Assembly: GCF_965363235.1 (NCBI RefSeq)
Contig: NC_134843.1
Span: forward strand, 95,079,795-95,143,794
Source: Mytilus galloprovincialis
Taxonomy: Eukaryota > Mollusca > Bivalvia > Mytilida > Mytilidae
Reading direction: 5' to 3'
DNA length: 64,000 nt
Shown in pieces: positions 20,901 to 31,300 of the stretch. The translations under genes were made by a program, and so were the position numbers. The notes below the pieces were generated by a model that worked only from the letters and a program-made list of their open reading frames with translations, searched no databases and was not told the origin of the DNA. Numbering within the stretch: the stretch's first letter is position 1; the number at the start of each line of letters is the position of its first letter.

Positions 20901-21101
20901 TTTTATACAGTTGGTGGACTTTTTATAGCATCATCACTTTGTGTGTTGCTAGAGCAGAAGTTAGTAAAGGCACCACAGAGCGAAGAAATGACAGTCAGAA
21001 CAGACAAAACCACTGAATTCACAACAAATAATCAGAATAACACTATAAACATACACTCTGATGATGTAGAAACAAGTCTCATGGGGGATGAGACATCATA
21101 G
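17851..21101 (+). CDS. SLC16 (monocarboxylate transporter) family gene, copy B, four exons seen
   Basis: This is the tandem paralogue of the gene at 3668-12268, with identical exon order and phases: 17851-17994, 18318-18461, 19764-20591 and 20863-21101. The 1355 coding bases give about 451 residues, and every frame is open. The signature loop is NFYFEKKRAFANG. Helix 8 has EFVVR, again Glu for the MCT1 Asp and a retained Arg. Introns are far shorter than in copy A because they lack the inserted mobile DNA. The tail diverges most from copy A (VKAPQSEEMTVRTDK against VKETQNEEIVIKTDD), as expected of a cytoplasmic C terminus. No start exon was found between 12269 and 17850. The gene may use a distant exon or share one with copy A through splicing. 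Confidence 0.9.
18318..18461 (+). CDS. SLC16 copy B, helix 2-4 exon
   Basis: This 144-nt exon follows ATTTCACAG. It encodes GPVSGLLSVHFSFKWC and MLYLTYSCLL. The donor is followed by (AT)n, as in copy A, so that feature predates the duplication. Confidence 0.9.
18895..18970 (+). repeat. CGTC/CCGTC minisatellite
   Basis: Irregular repeats of CCGTCCGTCC follow GCAACGGGGTAATTTGATGA. It is an intronic, simple GC-richer tract. Confidence 0.75.
19764..20591 (+). CDS. SLC16 copy B, large central exon
   Basis: This 828-nt exon runs from TTTTTTGGCAG to GTAAGT. Residues match copy A closely through helices 4-11. The central loop (NTNTNSPDSSKLLSEAN) is the most divergent part. Confidence 0.93.
20863..21101 (+). 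CDS. SLC16 copy B, terminal exon
   Basis: It opens with GWLEDYTGNWKASFY after a strong acceptor (TTATTTCCAG) and ends SLMGDETS then TAG. It is 239 nt, exactly the length of the copy A exon, despite several differences in the tail. Confidence 0.92.
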
Positions 21102-21296
21102 ATATAAAATCTTGTTATACACTTATTTTGCATTTTACGTGTAGCTTGTATGGTCAGTGTGAGCTTTAATTTGCTATGTAAAGGCAACACTGGTGTTCAA
21201 AAGTCATAAGTCATAAATCGATAGAGAGAACACAAATCCGAGTTGCAGACTAAAAATTAAATCTTCTTCTCTGACACCACTAGGTTTTGTTTTAAT

Positions 21297-21302
21297 AATA
21301 AA
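21297..21302 (+). terminator. Candidate polyadenylation signal, SLC16 copy B
   Basis: AATAAA lies about 195 bases after the stop. It is a single hexamer in AT-rich DNA, so support is weak. Confidence 0.35.
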
Positions 21303-21779
21303 AAGAAGGAATATTACCTTACACCGTCGTGAAACGCATTTTTACAAAATGCTAACCAGACAACACGAAAATTAAATGAACCAAAAATGAACTTAAAATT
21401 CATGTAAAAGACCAATGAATATTTTCAATAAAAACTTCATTTTGACAAATTATAAAAAATTTTTATGAATTTTGAGTAAGACGCTCAATTGGAAGCCACC
21501 TTAACAACATACATTCTGAACAACCAAGTAATTGACCATGTAAATGTCTCATCTGCGGGGAAAGCGAAACTCGTGGAAGGCGAGACATATATATAGGAAA
21601 GGCTTTTCCACGATGATGACGTCGTCGTCGTTGGTGTTAACAATTGTTAAGTTTTTGCAAATTAAAAGTTTGATAAAAACTATTTGTGTAGATCGAAAAG
21701 ATGGATCCTGAGGTGGGATTTGCAAACAAGAGGTTTTTACCGTGATGGTTCAATTGCCTTGTAGGAAAAGGGTAAATAA

Positions 21780-22440
21780 CAAAAGTATCCTCGAACTCAA
21801 ATAAAAATAAAAATAAAAAGTCCCTTATCAAATGGCAAATCAAAACCCCAAACACATCAAACGAAAGGAAAACAACTGTCATATTCCTGACTTGGTACAG
21901 GCATTTTATTGAGTAGAAATGGTAGATTGAACCTGGTTTTAAAGCTAGTTAAACCTCACAATTGTATGACTGTCGCATAAAATACAATTATATTGAAAAG
22001 GATGTGTGAAAAAAACAAACAAACATAAAAAATAAAAGTGTAAAAAAACAGGTACACAGCAGTCAACATTGTGTTACAATCTTAATCACTATATAAAGTT
22101 TTGACAACACTATTAAAAACAAACTAATGTGTCAATAAAGAAAAACAAAATGGCATGTAGACAAACCACATTAGTAAAGATAAGTATGAGTTTCAGCTCC
22201 AAGCTCTTGAATATAGACTTGCTACATGTCCCTTCCTAATTATGTTTTTTTCTTTCAATTTTGCCCCTTTAACAATTTTATTGCTATAACTAGAAGAATA
22301 CCATTATACTGACATCTGCAGGAGGAACACATAAACAAACGCCAACCACTGAATTACAGGCTCCTGACTTTGGACAGGCACATACATAGATATTGTGGTG
22401 GGATTAGATATGTTAGCGTGCTCCCAACCCTCCCCTAACC
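21780..22440 (+). repeat. Interspersed repeat pair
   Basis: 21780-21990 is a member of the AAATGGCAAATCAAAACCCC/CTGTCATATTCCTGACTTGG family, ending in ATTGTATGACTGTCGCAT. 22318-22440 holds CCAACCACTGAATTACAGGC, the uninterrupted version of the repeat split at 6.1-8.5 kb. No coding sequence lies between. Confidence 0.6.
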
Positions 22441-22685
22441 TGTTATTGTTTCGGTTGAAAGGTGTGTTGTGTCGTATCGTTTGTTGTCCAAATGATTATA
22501 AGATTGGCTTTCAGCACCATCCTTATCATATTCCTTAATGTGACTGTTACATGTATACTGAATGTGAATTTGCATTGCTTTGCAGCATGTCTTAGTGTTT
22601 GGTAGATCTAACATTCATGGTTTATTTTCTATGTTTCTATTATAGTTTCGGTTGGATAATCTGTTATGCCTTATTTTTTGTCAGT

Positions 22686-22807
22686 GGCGGATCCAGAACG
22701 TTTTTTAAGGGGAGCCGCTCCAGTCATGGATCAGTGATTCCCTATATAATCAACCATTTTTTTTCAACGAAAAGGGTACCTGGGCACCCAAGCCTCCTGA
22801 ATCCGCC
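22686..22807. mobile_element. Small MITE, GGCGGAT ends
   Basis: The ends GGCGGATCC (22686) and GAATCCGCC (ending 22807) are inverted. The body is 122 bp and includes TCAGTGATTCCCTATATAAT. It resembles a mussel MITE family with G/C-rich runs. It is non-coding. Confidence 0.6.
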
Positions 22808-23594
22808 TATGTTTATAGTTCTGAAAAAATATAAAATTACCTTTCCATACCATCATTGTCATTAAAACTGCCTGCACGATTATTGTAAAATAATTGTATA
22901 AAATTCGAGGTTGCATGTTGATTACGGAAGTGCGTCACTGTTTTTGATTTTTGATTTCCTGTGTTTATCGTTGATTGAATATATTCGTTGTTTTTGTATG
23001 TGGTTTGTATGTTGACTATTATATTATTTGTTTGTGCGTTTCTCTTTTATGAATGTTCTTGCATTTTATCTGCATGTTCATTGAACGATTGTATATTTGT
23101 ATTGTCAGTTTTACGGACTTTCCCTTTTTAGTTTTTTAGTTTACCATTTGACGTGGCTCTGTACTAATGCATCTCGGCGTACTTTGAACAACATTACTTT
23201 GTATATACATGTGTGAAGCCAAACGCACGATTCTACGTCGGAGTTTATGTTAATACAACCATGTGTCTGTTAAGATTAAGGATTCGGTCCCAGTACTTAA
23301 AATCATTCAATACTTTATGGGTGGATTTTACATAGAGAAACAAAATCGTATAATATAAAAGCATAGTGAGGTTGTTAAATGTGTGCTTCTGTGTTACATT
23401 TGTCTTGTAGTGATTAAGATGAAAACACAATGTTGACTGATGTAACCCTGTTTTTGACATTTTAACCTATTGTGTCTGTTTATTTTATTCACGCATCGTT
23501 GTCAATATAATGAAATTTGATGCGACTGTCATACAAGTGAGATGTTTAGCTAGCTATAAATCCAGGTCCAAGACACCATTTTCTATTTAAAAAA

Positions 23595-23737
23595 ATTCAG
23601 GAATATGACAGATATCAATCCGTTTGACGTTTTTGAGATTTTGACTTTGCCATTTTATAAGGGACTATGAATTTTTCTGTGAGTTCGGTATCCATTTGTT
23701 TGATGTGTTTGAGCTTTTGATTTTGCCATTTGATATC
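23595..23737 (-). repeat. Interspersed repeat, reverse copy
   Basis: The reverse complement carries AAATGGCAAAATCAAAAGCTC and ATGACAGATATC-like blocks of the family at 21780. It directly abuts the retrozyme array. Confidence 0.55.
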
Positions 23738-23783
23738 TTATAAAGTATAAATAGATATCAAAGGTACCAGGATTATAATTTAG

Positions 23784-23830
23784 TCCGCCATACGCGCGTT
23801 TCGTCTACATAAGACTCATCAGTGACGCTC
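23784..23830 (-). ncRNA. Hammerhead ribozyme, array unit 1
   Basis: It has the same core as units 2 and 3, with CTGATGA, GTCT/AGAC stem II, GAAA and ACGCGCGT. The cleavage triplet reads GTA instead of GTC, still within the GUH rule. Predicted cut is between 23791 and 23790. Stem I is GCGTCA with TGGCGG, weaker at its outer end than in the other units. Confidence 0.78.
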
Positions 23831-24138
23831 ATATCAAAATATTTATAAAGCCAAACAAGTACAAAGTTGAAGAGCCTTGAGGATCCAAAATTCCAAAAAG
23901 TTGTGCCAAATACGGCTAAAGTAATCTATGCCCGGGATAAGAAAATCCTTTGTTTTTCGAAAAATTCAAAGTTTTGTAAACAGGAAATTTATAAAAATGA
24001 CCACATTATTGATGTTCATGTCAACACCGAAGTGTTGACTACTGGGCTGGTGATACCCTCGGGGACGAAACGTCCACCAGCAGTGGCATCGACCCAGTGG
24101 TGTAAATATTTATCAAAGGTACCAGGATTATAATTTAG

Positions 24139-24185
24139 TACGCCAGACGCGCGTTTCGTCTACATAAGACTCATCAGTGACGCTC
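24139..24185 (-). ncRNA. Hammerhead ribozyme, array unit 2
   Basis: On the minus strand, stem I GCGTCA/TGGCGT (one G-U inside and one at the end) brackets CTGATGA, a 4-bp stem II with a 5-nt loop, GAAA, and a two-pair stem III closed by GCGC. The triplet is GTC and cleavage is predicted between 24146 and 24145. Short stem III is typical of metazoan type I hammerheads, which often cut efficiently only as dimers. The tandem array would supply that context. Confidence 0.85.
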
Positions 24186-24493
24186 ATATCAAAATATTTA
24201 TAAAGCCAAACAAGTACAAAGTTGAACATCCTTGAGGATCCAAAATTCCAAAAAGTTGTGCCAAATACGGCTAAAGTAATCTATGCCCGAGATAAGAAAA
24301 TCCTTTGTTTTTCGAAAAATTCAAAGTTTTGTAAACAGGAAATTTATAAAAATGACCACATTATTGATGTTCATGTCAACACCGAAGTGTTGACTACTGG
24401 GCTGGTGATACCCTCGGGGACGAAACGTCCACCAGCAGTGGCATCGACCCAGTGGTGTAAATATTTATCAAAGGTACCAGGATTATAATTTAG

Positions 24494-24540
24494 TACGCCA
24501 GACGCGCGTTTCGTCTACATAAGACTCATCAGTGACGCTC
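24494..24540 (-). ncRNA. Hammerhead ribozyme, array unit 3
   Basis: It is identical in core and stems to unit 2. Predicted cut is between 24501 and 24500. Confidence 0.85.
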
Positions 24541-24869
24541 ATATCAAAATATTTATAAAGCCAAACAAGTACAAAGTTGAACATCCTTGAGGATCCAAAA
24601 TTCCAAAAAGTTGTGCCAAATACGGCTAAAGTAATCTATGCCCGGGATAAGAAAATCCTTTGTTTTTCGAAAAATTCAAAGTTTTGTAAACAGGAAATTT
24701 ATAAAAATGACCACATTATTGATGTTCATGTCAACACCGAAGTGTTGACTACTGGGCTGGTGATACCCTCGGGGACGAAACGTCCACCAGCAGTGGCATC
24801 AATTAAAGTGATGGGTTTTGGAAGATAGTTGACGTGTCTCATTGACAATCTTGAAACTCTAAATGTAGA

Positions 24870-24875
24870 TTTATT
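24870..24875 (-). terminator. Candidate polyadenylation signal, SHFL homologue
   Basis: AATAAA on the minus strand lies about 250 bases past the stop, between the gene and the retrozyme array. If used, it would keep the array out of the SHFL transcript. Confidence 0.35.
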
Positions 24876-25121
24876 GACACCATACATAATATAAATTAAA
24901 GTGCACATGGGAATAGTTCGAAGTTACAATCTATTTTTCATGGTCATCAGTCCTCATTCAAATAAATTCCTCACTCAATTCCAAGATGTAAGAAGTTGGC
25001 TAAACCAGTTCAAGCTATTTTTTTTACATCTTTCCTTATACTGCTTTCAGAAAGTATACTTTATGTCTAAAAGTTCAAATTATCCATTCAAATTAATATC
25101 CAACGATATTTAATTTACTCT

Positions 25122-25324
25122 TCAATTACTATCATCACCATCGTCTTCGTCGATATCGGAAACATCAGGTCCAAAGTCCGACATCCGAGAGAACAAATCG
25201 TCCTGTGTGAGGAATGTGTCGATGGTCGAGCCTGTACTATGGTGACTATGACTAGGGAATACAGCTCTTTGTCCTCTACATAATGACTTTGGATGGACAC
25301 AAATCCCTGGCATTTGAGGTCCAG
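25122..25324 (-). CDS. SHFL: SHFL homologue, terminal exon
   Basis: This 203-nt exon follows TTTTAAAG. It encodes GPQMPGICVHPKSLCRGQR, SHHSTGSTIDTFLTQDD and the acidic end DVSDIDEDDGDDSN. Human SHFL has VPGTSCAHPKSR and a long Glu-rich tail here; the mussel tail is shorter. Confidence 0.92.
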
Positions 25325-28300
25325 CTTTAAAATAAAAGGAATAAAGAAAATTACATTATGATTTATTGAAAAAGTTATCAAACAGTGCTTTTGATGGCAA
25401 ATATGGTAAAATAAAACCTTTTAGCTTACATATACGACAACTAAATGCAACCGATTTCTAAGAGCCACAATGTCTCATTGTAAACTACGAAACCATAAAG
25501 ACTGATATATATAAATAGTTTACAAAATAAATATAAGAGGAAGAAGCACAGTTAGTTACCATCGAAAAACTAATCACACGTCAGTACATTTTATCTCTAT
25601 AACAAACATATATATACATGATATAATCAAGCAAAGTATTTTTGACTAAAATGAATCGACAATAACAGATATTTGGGACACAAATGCCACAAAACCAGGT
25701 TCAACCCACCATTTTGTTTTATTAAAATGTCCGGAACTAAGTCAGGAAAATGGCCATTGTTATATTATAGTTCGTTTCTGTGTGTGTTATATTTTAATGG
25801 TGTGTTTCTGCTGTGTTGTAGTTCTCCTCTTATATTTGATGTGCTTCCCTCAGTTTTAGTTTGTAACCCGGATTTATTTTTTTCCTCTATCGATTTATGA
25901 ATTTCGAACAGCTGTATACTACTGTTGCCTTTATATACCCAGATCAATCAAAAGATTTTTTTGTCTCACCTTGACGTAACTTATTTACGCTATTTCCAAC
26001 GACGATGGCGTTTTCGTGGTCAACAAATCGATGAAGAGAATTTCAGTTTAAAGGGAACCACCAAAGATAAATCAAAGATATTTGGTATGCAGTTGTATAA
26101 GCTATACAAAATCTAATTCCATTTAAGATACCTTGGTGTTCTCCCTTAGTCATGGTCAATTGACTTTTGCATAGTTTATACGGTAAAGATTAAATAAATC
26201 AATAATATTTGGTATGCAGTTGTATAAGCATTAGCACATCTCATTTTCATGGCGATTATTGGTTCCCGCCCCTCGGTTATGTTCTATTGACTTTGAAACT
26301 TTTAAATAGTTTACATGTTAAAGTTTATGATTAGGTCAGTTTAAAGAAACCACTTATGATAGGTCAATGGAAATTAGATTGTAGTTTTATTAACATTGGC
26401 AAACATTATATCACAGAAATATTATGGTTTTATTTCTTGAGTTATGGTTCATTGACTTTGAGTATTTTTGCATAATTTACATGTTACAGTATTTATCTTC
26501 AAATTTGAAAATTTGCATTTTACTTTCAAATTATATACAGATATCTCTGTGTCAACAGTTCATATCAAATGGTAAAACATCGCTACAATTGTTTGGCATG
26601 GAGCTTTAGATTAGGTTATTTGTTTGTTATTTAAACACTCACCTGCTCTTCTAAAGCAGTTATGACTGAAACAAGAATGGTTATCCCGAGCTCTTCTTTG
26701 AATTCTTTCAGTGTCTTTGCGTTTTTTTCTTGGAAAAATGTTCACGGGTAAGCATGGTGTACTACAGCGGAAACAGGGGCTCCGTGTGTTTCCCATTTGA
26801 CCAAATCCTCTGCAAGCAAGCATATTTGATCAAATATAAGAATTGTTTCATTAAAGTTACTTCTGCTTATTGTGGTTTCCTGAAATCGATTGTATTTTAT
26901 TGAAAAAAAACACGTGTGAAATATACTAAACCACATTTACGATAAAAGAGATGATTTTAGCTTTCCAATTGTGAACTTTCCATATCTAAGTAACAACATT
27001 CCAGCAGCACCTGCTTACGGGGTATATACCTTCCAATTGATACGATATTCCCGTGCTTGCATTTCCTATCATGATTTTCTTGATAGAGGGTTGCTGCTCA
27101 CAAGGAAGCTATTAAACCAAGAGTTCCAAATGGTGAAATTGAAATCATCCTTTCGTAAATTTTACGGACGCCACCACGAGTTGGTTGACCGTTATGGAAC
27201 AACCGTTTCACAAATGATATCGGATATGTTCCTTACGTCGTAACTACAATCCACTTCCCTTTCATGAATGTGACCTACCGAATTAGACTATTTACCGGAT
27301 TTGTTATAACATAAGCAACACGACGGGTGCCACATGTGGAGCAGGATCTGCGTATCCCTTCCGGATCACCTGAGATCACCGCTAGTTTTTGGTGGTGTTC
27401 GTATTGGTTATTCTTTAGTTTTCTATGTTGTGTCATGTGTTCTTTTGTTTGTCTGTTTGTCTTCTTTCATTTTTAGCCAGATGTTGTCAGTTTATTTTCG
27501 ATTTATTAGTTTGACTGTCTCTCTGGTATCTTCCGTTCCTCTTTTACAGCAACAGTTGTACACACTTAGCAGTATTTTTGAACAGTATAATAAATTAATC
27601 CTATATGGTACAAAATTTACAAATTAGTTTGATGTGCCATACAAAAGTTCGAAAATGTATTTCTTATTAGAAATGAAATCATTGAACACAAAAATACATA
27701 AAACTATAAAGGGTCATAAAGTCAACAAAAACAAAAAGACGTCAAACCCAATGTCAAACGCCTCTGGATGAGTTTAAATGAAAATCAGTAAAACTGGTTT
27801 CTACATACCAGATTTAACTATAAATAATCAAATATTTAAGCTACTATGTGACCTTTTGTAAAAGCTGCACTTACGGAATCCTTTAGAATGTATTCGCCAT
27901 AAATTAGGTAAATGAAAACAATCCTAAATTGTGGAACAAACAAAGGATTGGATAAGAATGCAATTCAAGACAATGAAAAGGGCATTTTGTCTTCTACTCG
28001 AACAAAAGTTACTTCAAAGAATATTTGATTATTCGAAACAAATATGTCACACTAATCACTCATTGAAAGAAAAATTTAAAAATCATTTTGACAGTACAGT
28101 ACAGCGTCACATAATACAAATTAGTCAACAAAACACTTTGTTGTAGAGTAAACAATAAAGCAAACATATTTTATTGAATGAGAGCACCAATATAAAATTC
28201 CAGTTTTGCTCTGAAACTGTTTTGAACCAAGTGCCACTGATGCGTCTTACTTAGACGAAATGTGTCTTTGGGAACCAAAGTATAAGCCTTGTGTTTTTCT

Positions 28301-31300
28301 GGAGTTTTAATGACGTTTAAGGAGAAAATTGCATTTAACAATTACAGAATATCGAAGGGATTACCTTTTTTTTTATAAGAATACAATCATTCTTATTATG
28401 TCCTTTGTTATTCTTTCAAAACCTACTGGGTGGGAATTTAGTGAAGTTTTCGCCATCAAATTGTTTTACAAGCAATAAAGTAGATGTTAATCTGGCGTCA
28501 GACATGATTTTGATAGTGGTTGCACTTACATTTATGAAATCATCTACCAATGATAGACCCAAAACATAGGATAGACGACGACTGGTAGATTTAAGAGGTC
28601 TCGACCAGTGGTGAAACCAAAAACTTTAGAATACAATGATGTATGGAACATCAAATACACCAGCCAATATTTTGTTGGATCACAATTATTGTCATTTTAA
28701 CCGGGTTTGTATATTTGGGTTGCACAACTCATTTTGTCAATATAACCGAACTATAGACAGGGAAGTTTAGATAGGAATAAATCAGGTTAACCCATTTTTC
28801 AAAAATTGCCTATACCAAGTCCAGAAAATGGCTGTTATTTTCACTTGTTATGTTGATTAAAAGCGTTTAATTATGTCAGTGTGTATGGACTCTCCCTTTA
28901 TGATTTGCTTCAGAGTTCCTTATTTTTATATACTTTTTAGCCAAATATCAACTTTTTATACGGCAAAATCATCACTCTTCCCAAGTTTCTAATACTTATA
29001 CAAACAAACAAAAATATTTATCCAACATCAACTTTATATTGTATTTTTTCTTGAATAATCCTTTCAAAATATGTTATTTGGTTGCTAGTGTAGCTCTGAG
29101 ACACAAAACAGCTACAGTAAGAAAAAGTATTCAAATCATGTTTGTTTATACCACCAGACTATCTAAGAAGGATGAAAACGAAAATTTGCTGCTATCCTAA
29201 GTATTATATATAGCGGTTAATTTATTTTTTTCTCGCTTGATGGAGTCAAAAAGCGAGACATGGGTATGATGTTTCCATTTTCATGGAGATTTTTGGTCCT
29301 GCACCTTCAGTTATGGTATATTGACGTTGAAACTTTTGCTTAGTTTTCATGTAATAGATTGTGTTTAAGTTTGTTTAAAGGGAACTACTTATGATAAGTA
29401 AATCGTATTTGGTATGCAGTTGTATTAGCATTGGCACATCTCATTTCCATGGAGATTGTTTAGCCATGTACCTTAAGTCATGGTTCATTGACTTTGAATA
29501 ATTGCAAAACTTACATGTTAAAGTGTTGCTATTTTGATTTCAATATTTGCATTATCAAAATTACACAAAAAGCGAAACGTATCTCAGCTTATGTTTATAA
29601 CACACTACATTTTGCCAATTTATTGAAAGATTTTGTTGTGAGTTTTTATTTTTAGCTTTTATATAATTAATTTTACTTTTAAGTTTCGAATCAACTTGAT
29701 ACAAGTCTACAATAATATAAGAAAATCAAGATCAAAGCTATCACAAATTCACAACGCACATTTTTTTGTGTACGAGTATCAGAATGCTTATTTCAATTGG
29801 TGGTCAAATATAATAGAAAAACTATATACCTGAACACATGCTCACAGTTGTTGCAGGCAAATTCTGCCCATCCCCACTCCTTGTTACGAGGTATGGCATC
29901 GTATCGAACATAACAACGTTTACATTTTGATACCTGCAAAAACAAGAATATTGACTTTTATTCTATGTATGCATAATTATTATCCAACGATTTATCAAGA
30001 CAATGTCTATATATAAAGTGAGCACCTGTCCTATATCCATGAAAAATATGAAATCGTTCCAGTAGATAAAGCCCCAAATAACATCGTTTTTGTCTCGCTT
30101 GACGGAGTCAAAAAGCGAGACATAGGTATGCTTTTTCCGGTGTCTGCGGCGGCGACAGCGGCGTCAACAATGTATAAGTTTGTGATTAGGTCTAGTTTAT
30201 GGTAAACTACTAGTGGTAAGTCAAATATATTTGGTATGCAGTTGTATAAGTATTGGCACATCTCATTACCATGGATATTATTTGATTCCGCCCCCCTCAG
30301 TTATGGTCTATTGACTTTGAAACTTTTGCTTAGTTTTCATGTATTAGTTTGTGATTATGTAAGTTTATGGGGAACCACTAGTGGTGAAGTAATGATAATT
30401 GGTATGCAGTTGTATAAGCATCAGCATATCTCATTACCATGGAGATTATTTGGCCCCGCCCCCTCATTCATGGTCTATTGACTTTTAAATTTTTACTTAG
30501 GTTTAACGTATTAGTTTGTGATTAGGTCAGTTTATGGAAAACCACTAGTCGTAGGTTAATTATACTTGGTATGCAGTTGTATTTATATTGGCACATTTCA
30601 TTACCATGGAAATTGTTTTACCCTCCCCCTCAGTTATGGTTAATTGACTTTGTAATTTTGCTTAGTTTACATGTATAAGTTTGTGTTTAGGTTTGTTTAA
30701 AGAAAACTCCTTATGATAAGTCAATAGTATTTGGTATGCAGTTGAATTTGCATTGGCACATCTCATTTCCATGGAGATTGTTTAGCTCTGTACCTTCAGT
30801 CATAGTTCATTGACTTTGAATATTTGCTAAACTTGCATGTTAAAGTGTTGCTATTTTTTATTTCAACATTTACACTATCGAAATTACAAAAAAGCGAGAC
30901 ATATCTCTATGATAACAGTTTAAATCACATAAACTGCTCAATAAAGGAATTAGGTATTGACAATTAATCTAGAATCTCAACATACTACCCCACGACACTT
31001 ACCAAGGAGGAAGACCTAGATTTGTTTCTTTTGAATTTCAAGCAAATATTGTAAAGTCAATTTTATCAGCGATCAAAGTTGTTGTGAAACTGCATATTCT
31101 AAATGCGGCGTGCATCAGATGTGAATACTAACAAAACAAATCTGTTAGAGTCCATATAAGATAAAACGATTTCGTCTTGAGCTTTTGATTTTGCCATTTG
31201 ATAAGGGACTTTCCGTTTTAAATTTTCCTCGGAGTTCAGTATTTTTGTGATTTTACTTTTGACTGTTCAACACTTTACACAAGTATTATTAATTCCCTTT

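Larger units (their letters stand above)
23738..24805 (-). mobile_element. Retrozyme-type tandem array, three 355-bp units
   Basis: Three head-to-tail units are almost identical. Period is exactly 355 bp, measured from hammerhead to hammerhead (23790, 24145, 24500). Each carries a minus-strand hammerhead, so a minus-strand transcript would self-cut into 355-nt monomers that could circularise. This is the known design of retrozymes, non-autonomous hammerhead-bearing retroelements described in plants and in metazoans including molluscs. The third unit ends near 24805, short of a fourth ribozyme. An 88-codon plus-strand frame is open in the units, but it lies antisense to the ribozyme and I do not call it a gene. 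Near-identity of the units points to recent amplification or homogenisation. Confidence 0.85.

Noticed and set aside
23867-24828. Three 83-88 codon plus-strand frames repeated every 355 bp
   Set aside because: They are the same stretch of the retrozyme unit read antisense to its ribozyme. Near-identical copies give no independent evidence of selection, and no known domain is visible.
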